Assembly (NCBI GenBank): GCA_036873135.1 | Contig: JAPTYO010000011.1 | Span: 6,990,298-7,054,297 of the forward strand | Length of the DNA stretch: 64,000 nt | From: Clarkia xantiana subsp. parviflora | Taxonomy: Eukaryota > Streptophyta > Magnoliopsida > Myrtales > Onagraceae | Direction: 5' to 3' | Shown here: piece by piece, positions 58,488 to 64,000 of the stretch | How positions within the stretch are numbered: position 1 is the first letter of the stretch | How the letters are laid out: each line of letters opens with the position of its first letter | Notes under the pieces: generated by a model | The model's database searches: none | Told to the model about the DNA's origin: nothing | Seen by the model: the letters and a program-made list of their open reading frames with translations, nothing else | Translations under genes and position numbers: made by a program

Positions 58488-60175
58488 TCTCTCTATATTT
58501 AAAAAATCCCTGTTAATAGGGTGGGGGGGATAAAAAACTCTTTGATTCTAGGGGAATGCCGAGAATTTGTTGGGTGGAGGCGCGAGAATTCGTTGATTCA
58601 GAAAAATACCGAAGAACTGACGCAGAGTTGAGGAAAACCTCGATTTTTCATTAATAATCTCAAAAACTGAATGCAAAATTCGTCTAGCAGAGTTTAAATA
58701 GCTAAAGAGAAAACCCTAATTCTAAGATATATATATATGAAATTAATTAATAAGTACAAACATAACTAAAAAATTGCAATAAGACCCAAAAAAACACAAA
58801 ACTGCAAATTTAACCCTCTAAACGATGGAATTTGGCCTCCAAACGTTGGATTCCCGGGTAATGGATCTGTATTAGAATGTCTTTTCCGCATGAAAAACTC
58901 TATTCGTTTGCCAAAATCCGACACTTGAAAGTTCGGGGACGAAAATCGCAGAATTAATCAATTCCAGCCGCATCAGTAAGCCTCAAAGATGAGATTTCTT
59001 AATTTTGTATGGAATTCACATCCTTATGACATTGATCTTGCTGGCCAAATATACTCTCATTAACTGTCATAACAACATCAACGGTTTTACCATTTTGCCT
59101 TCAACAATGTGAATTGCACTATCCTTTTATCATGCATATATTCAATGGCCTGGGTTTGTGAAATAAGTGCAATAATGTTGATGGATATGCGCATGATTCG
59201 GGCTCGGTTTTAATTATTCGGACCTCATACACGCGTGAGACCCTTTATGAAACCCAATTTCGAGCTAACCGGGGGAAACCGGGCAAGTCGCGAACTTGCC
59301 CGGCATCCCCGGGGGCTTACCCGGAAAATTCCGGGTAAGCTAAGCTCACCCGGAATTTCCGGGTAAGCTTAACACCCGGGGGGTGTCGCGCACACCCCCC
59401 ATTTCGTCCCGAAAGCCTAGCTTACCCGGAATTTCCGGGTAAGCCCCAGCTTACCCGGAATTCCGGGTAAGCTTAACACCCGGGGGGTGTCGCGCACACC
59501 CCCCATTTCGTCCCGAATGCATAGGAGACCCGATTTTTAACTAACTCCTATGTGTCCGAGACCTATGTTTCAAAGGCGCGCGCGTCCCGCTCGTGACAGC
59601 CGCCTGAGACGCGCGTCAGAGTCCTTTTCCCAAAGCTCTCCCCTGCATCCCGGTTCACATTTCCACATTGAACCGGGTCAAAACCGGTTTACGGTCCAAG
59701 GTCGCCTATAAATAGCCACCTTGGGGTAAACATTTTCAAGTCACTTTTCGGGGTGAGAATCAAGAAAAGCTCTGACCTCTCTCTAAAAACTCTCTTTCTC
59801 TCTCTAGAAATCATCTGATGTTGATCGTCGGAGCGAGCGCACCAAGCACCCCCCCCCCCCCTCTCCATGGGTGTTGCTTGGTAAGGCTCCTTTCGCAGGT
59901 GTAGAAGGACGGGATTTTAGAGAGCCCGAAGGAATTACAGCTATTCTGAAGACGAAGTTAAGGCCCGTACGCGACTTTAGGGAACGGACTTGGCTCACAC
60001 ATACCTCGAAGACTTCGACGAGTTATTCAGCGGGCAACCCGCAATAACTTGGTCGAAACAAATGTTAATATTAATTAATTAATGTTCTCTGTTAATACTA
60101 GATCATAAAATATATTGGTGTGTATAGATTTATTAATGGTGGTTGCACGTGCAACCCACGTGTAGAGATCACTAG
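58488..60175 (+). mobile_element. Helitron-like element, unit 5/6, internally deleted and carrying a solo LTR
   Basis: The 5' part 58488-59178 stops at GCAATAATGT. The 3' part resumes after the LTR as AATGTTAATATT and ends in the palindrome and CTAG (60172-60175). About 1.36 kb of the normal element (the two-exon fragment and beyond) is missing. Confidence 0.5.
59179..60060 (+). repeat. Solo LTR of the C/D family
   Basis: 882 bp, TGATGGATAT...GTCGAAACA, flanked by AATGT on both sides (59174-59178, 60061-60065). There is no primer site after it and no polypurine tract before it. TATA box at 59704-59717. A module of about 104 bp with GGTGTCGCGCACACC and TTACCCGGAATTTCCGGGTAA palindromes is duplicated (about 59340-59520). 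Confidence 0.9.
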
Positions 60176-61200
60176 TATTTATAAAAATTGAAGTGTATAA
60201 GAAGTTGTATTTCTACAATATGCACTTTATGCAAACATTATTTTTATTAATGTCATTTATATGTGTTCATATACTTTTATTTCGTCCTTATTATAAAGAA
60301 TGTGGGTGGTCCGCAAAATTAATAAAGTAATAAAATGCATAATGTGTTACAATATATACAAAGTATATCTCATACAGATTATGAAATTAACACATTCCAG
60401 GTAAACTTGAAGTTTAGTGCCAGCATCAGCATGATTGATTTTACATTCTGGTAAAATAGAAGCTTACTGATGCATAAAGGTAAGTCAGAAGTTTACCTTA
60501 TAATATGATATTCTGCAATGAGTTCTCTCTTTTATTTCACAACATTGTTGAATTAAAAAATTAGAATATATATATATATAAATTAAAAAAATGTTAAGTA
60601 GATATTAGGAATATAAAATAGATGGCTCAAGTACTCGAACATATGGTCAAGTTTGTTAAGCTGGGGTTATTCGTAGTATTTTTTACATTCTAATTAATTA
60701 TTAACTTTTATATTAATGATAAAAAAATTACATCTGTAAATTTTTCAGTTTTTATTTTAACGTTTTATTTTTCGAAGAAAAAAGTGTGATTTTTAATATA
60801 TTATTTGTAATATTTATTTTCCATGAGGCGTTGACATGGCTTGTTTAATTGTTGTCACATAAGCAAATCCAGCTACATCAGAGAAGGAGGATGAGCTAGA
60901 CAATGATGAAAATTAAGGTCAAATTGGACCGTATCGAAGGATACTACTTTTAATTAATGACTTCATGAGAGATTTCTATGTCTATAAGTTTGAGGTTTGC
61001 TGCTGGGATAAATTCTTGTAAACAAAAAATATAATAAAAAAAATAAAACATAAGGAATATTATTTCAACGAATGGAAGCTTTGTGTAACAAATTATTTAA
61101 AAAAAAATAACAAATTATATTTGATTGCGAGGTCCGACATTTCAGTCTTGGACATGCTACGCGTGATCTGTAGCTTTAACTACATGCAAGAACCATCTAA
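60176..61200. other. AT-rich spacer downstream of PR-1 copy 6
   Basis: Non-coding, nearly identical to 56224-57247. Confidence 0.8.
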
Positions 61201-61752
61201 CTAGAAGGGTTTCTCCCCTAACGTGTTTCCACGAGGATAGTAATTGCAAAGAACAAAGGATGTTCCTTTTTCAGTAAGACACGGAGCCGTGTAACATCCG
61301 ACAGACGTCGTTTTAGACCATATTACTTTGGTATATTGAAAGCAGTTGAGGCTAACTCTTATTGTATAGTTTGTCCCGTGCGTACACTTTTTTTGTTCAT
61401 CCACCCAGGTTTGCACAATTGTAGATGTATTTTCCGGCGCAACGGCCTTACCATAATTCTGACCATAAGTATCCTCAATATTGCAATCAAGCAGCGATTT
61501 GCATTGTTTGGCCACCTCGGTGGCACAACTCTGTGCATAGCTTGCCAAGGTGTCGTTCCAAACAAGTGGGGCCACTCCAACCATTTTTCGGGCTGCATTT
61601 TGACTATCCAAGTATGTTTGGGGTAGGACTTGGGATGATGAGGATGCTCCTGAGGAGTCTGGTGTAACATTAAAAGGCGAGGCCGAGCTCATTACTAATA
61701 ACGATTTCACTAAGAAAATAATGAATGCATGGAGGAGGTCACCGCGAGCCAT
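61201..61752 (-). CDS. PR-1-like secreted CAP protein, copy 6
   Basis: Intact 183-aa copy encoding the same protein as copies 2 and 5; a silent change near 61510 (GCC for GCG in VAKQC) distinguishes its DNA. Same signal peptide, degenerate CAP cavity and C-terminal peptide. The gene lies between two copies of the solo LTR, which transcribe in the opposite direction. Confidence 0.9.
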   Translation of the reverse strand: MARGDLLHAFIIFLVKSLLVMSSASPFNVTPDSSGASSSSQVLPQTYLDSQNAARKMVGVAPLVWNDTLASYAQSCATEVAKQCKSLLDCNIEDTYGQNYGKAVAPENTSTIVQTWVDEQKKCTHGTNYTIRVSLNCFQYTKVIWSKTTSVGCYTAPCLTEKGTSFVLCNYYPRGNTLGEKPF

Positions 61753-62444
61753 TTTTATTTGAATGTTATTTCTAAATGAATTATGTTTGATCTGGGATGC
61801 ACATTAGTTGATATTTATAAGCAACACTAATAGTGAATGAAATGGTCAACTTGCTTAAATTAGTTGTGGTTATCTGTGCTTACTCAAATATTAGCAAACG
61901 AGATCAACGGTTTTAAAATGATTGTGCTAATTTAATTATTTTCAAATACGAAATTAGATGATACTCATTGATGGTTCATGGGTCTCTGAAAACTGACCTT
62001 TGGTTTATGGTCATTGCATGATAGTAATTTTTCGGCTAAAAATAGAAAGAAAGAAAACATTAATATGAATCAGTCATTAAGTTAATCAAACCATAAATAA
62101 TTGATAAATTTTATTAACATTCTAAAAGTTGTATAAAAGAAAAAAAGTAATGCCTCATGACAGTAAACTAATATAATTAATATTTAGCGAAAAAAAAGCT
62201 AACATAATTTAATGGAAAATAAGGAAAAAAATTGTGAAAGTAATTAAAAGAAGGCAAATCACATTGATTTTTTTTTTTTTTTTGGTAACGACATTGAATA
62301 ATTATTGTTGTTGAATAATACTAAATATCTGATTTTTACTACGGAAGAAATTAAATAATACAAATATATATATATATATATATATATTATTTAAAATACG
62401 AACGTAGTTTTTCCAATATTAATTTCCATTTTTTAATCAAATAA
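61753..62444 (-). promoter_or_regulatory. Upstream region of PR-1 copy 6 with TATA box
   Basis: TATAAATA on the gene strand at 61812-61819. AT-rich, non-coding; (TA)n slightly longer than in unit 5. Confidence 0.7.
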
Positions 62445-63135
62445 TCTCTCTATATTTAAAAAATCCCTGTTAATAGGGTGGGGGGGATAAAAAACTCTTT
62501 GATTCTAGGGGAATGCCGAGAATTTGTTGGGTGGAGGCGCAAGAATTCGTTGATTCAGAAAAATACCGAAGAACTGACGCAGAGTTGAGGGAAACCTCGA
62601 TTTTTCATTAATAATCTCAAAAACTGAATGCAAAATTCGTCTAGCAGAGTTTAAATAGCTAAAGAGAAAACCCTAATTCTAAGATATATATATATGAAAT
62701 TAATTAATAAGTACAAACATAACTAAAAAATTGCAATAAGACCCAAAAAAACACAAAACTGCAAATTTAACTCTCTAAACGATGGAATTTGGCCTCCAAA
62801 CGTTGGATTCCCGGGTAATGGATCTGTATTAGAATGTCTTTTCCGCATGAAAAACTCTATTCGTTTGCCAAAATCCGACACTTGAAAGTTCGGGGACGAA
62901 AATCGCAGAATTAATCAATTCCAGCCGCATCAGTAAGCCTCAAAGATGAGATTTCTTAATTTTGTATGGAATTCACATCCTTATGACATTGATCTTGCTG
63001 GCCAAATATACTCTCATTAACTGTCATAACAACATCAACGGTTTTACCATTTTGCCTTCAACAATGTGAATTGCACTATCCTTTTATCATGCATATATTC
63101 AATGGCCTGGGTTTGTGAAATAAGTGCAATAATGT
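62445..63135 (+). mobile_element. Helitron-like element, unit 6, 5' part
   Basis: Begins TCTCTCTATATTT after A and ends at GCAATAATGT where the second solo LTR copy starts, exactly as in unit 5. Confidence 0.45.
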
Positions 63136-64000
63136 TGATGGATATGCGCATGATTCGGGCTCGGTTTTAATTATTCGGACCTCATACACGCGTGAGACCC
63201 TTTATGAAACCCAATTTCGAGCTAACCGGGGGAAACCGGGCAAGTCGCGAACTTGCCCGGCATCCCCGGGGGCTTACCCGGAAAATTCCGGGTAAGCTAA
63301 GCTCACCCGGAATTTCCGGGTAAGCTTAACACCCGGGGGGTGTCGCGCACACCCCCCCATTTCGTCCCGAAAGCCTAGCTTACCCGGAATTTCCGGGTAA
63401 GCCCCAGCTTACCCGGAATTCCGGGTAAGCTTAACACCCGGGGGGTGTCGCGCACACCCCCCATTTCGTCCCGAATGCATAGGAGACCCGATTTTTAACT
63501 AACTCCTATGTGTCCGAGACCTATGTTTCAAAGGCGCGCGCGTCCCGCTCGTGACAGCCGCCTGAGACGCGCGTCAGAGTCCTTTTCCCAAAGCTCTCCC
63601 CTGCATCCCGGTTCACATTTCCACATTGAACCGGGTCAAAACCGGTTTACGGTCCAAGGTCGCCTATAAATAGCCACCTTGGGGTAAACATTTTCAAGTC
63701 ACTTTTCGGGGTGAGAATCAAGAAAAGCTCTGACCTCTCTCTAAAAACTCTCTTTCTCTCTCTAGAAATCATCTGATGTTGATCGTCGGAGCGAGCGCAC
63801 CAAGCACCCCCCCCCCCCCCCCCTCTCCATGGGTGTTGCTTGGTAAGGCTCCTTTCGCAGGTGTAGAAGGACGGGATTTTAGAGTGCCCGAAGGAATTAC
63901 CGCTATTCTGAAGACGAAGTTAAGGCCCGTACGCGACTTTAGGGAACGGACTTGGCTCACACATACCTCGAAGACTTCGACGAGTTATTCAGCGGGCAAC
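63136..64000 (+). repeat. Second copy of the solo LTR (cut by window end)
   Basis: Same left flank and duplication base for base (AATGT, 63131-63135) as the LTR at 59179, 3957 bp away. TATA box at 63662-63675. It is the result of duplicating the whole LTR-containing unit rather than a second insertion. Confidence 0.9.

Larger units (their letters stand above)
1..64000. repeat. Tandem array of ~4.4-kb PR-1/Helitron-like units
   Basis: The same sequence recurs head to tail. A convenient phase mark (GCACTATAGTTGTA) occurs at 1, 16701, 42672, 50969 and 55396. After subtracting inserted elements and their target duplications, unit lengths are about 4.44, 4.41, 4.42 and 4.43 kb. Units 5 and 6 are joined differently: a solo LTR at 59179-60060 sits where part of the unit is missing. 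The copies differ by scattered substitutions and microsatellite lengths, so the amplification looks recent. Each large insertion is at a different unit position, so those insertions post-date amplification. The solo LTR is present in two units and so predates the last duplication. Confidence 0.9.

Noticed and set aside
59179..64000. LTR retrotransposon that captured a PR-1 gene
   Set aside because: No primer site or polypurine tract. The interior is ordinary array sequence and both LTRs have the same left flank, so this is a tandem duplication.

Overview
The window is plant nuclear DNA, most likely from a eudicot. The species cannot be named from the sequence alone. The signs are an intronless secreted PR-1-like (CAP) gene family, plant-type LTR retroelements with tRNA-type primer sites, a plant gypsy-associated 'putative transposon' domain, Helitron-like termini and AT-rich spacers with many microsatellites.

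The backbone is a head-to-tail tandem array of a unit of about 4.4 kb. Each unit pairs one minus-strand PR-1-like gene (183 aa) with a Helitron-like stretch of about 2.16 kb that ends in a 16-nt palindrome and CTAG. Six PR-1 loci are present. Those at 14110, 29763, 57248 and 61201 are intact. Those at 44527 and 52826 share one 1-bp deletion that creates an immediate stop. The encoded CAP protein keeps the fold and the C-terminal CNYxPxGN...PF peptide region, but three of its four cavity residues appear to be replaced.

The array has been inflated by insertions, each at a different place in a unit. A foldback element lies at 1090-1920. Three large LTR elements, A (2618-14032), B (17157-28355) and C (32291-42643), have minus sense. 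Element D (46824-50698) is a 3.9-kb non-coding derivative in plus sense. A solo LTR lies at 59179-60060, and a second copy of it at 63136 runs off the window. Most target-site duplications can be read directly (CTTGC, GAATA, CGGTT/CGGTA, AATGT).

A, B and C share an unusual plan. A sense frame encodes Gag, a CHHC knuckle, a retropepsin-like domain and then a second Gag-like module with a second CHHC knuckle. No reverse transcriptase, RNase H or integrase is visible anywhere, so the elements look non-autonomous. On the opposite strand a convergent five-exon gene has the same intron phases (0,1,1,0) in families A and C, with a 5'-UTR intron inferred upstream. In A this antisense gene is open for 669 codons when spliced. 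Minisatellites occupy the space between the two convergent 3' ends in all three elements, and the 5'-UTR intron in A and B. A stem-loop with compensatory base changes abuts the polypurine tract at identical spacing in A, B, C and D. The elements presumably depend on enzymes supplied in trans; that is inference.
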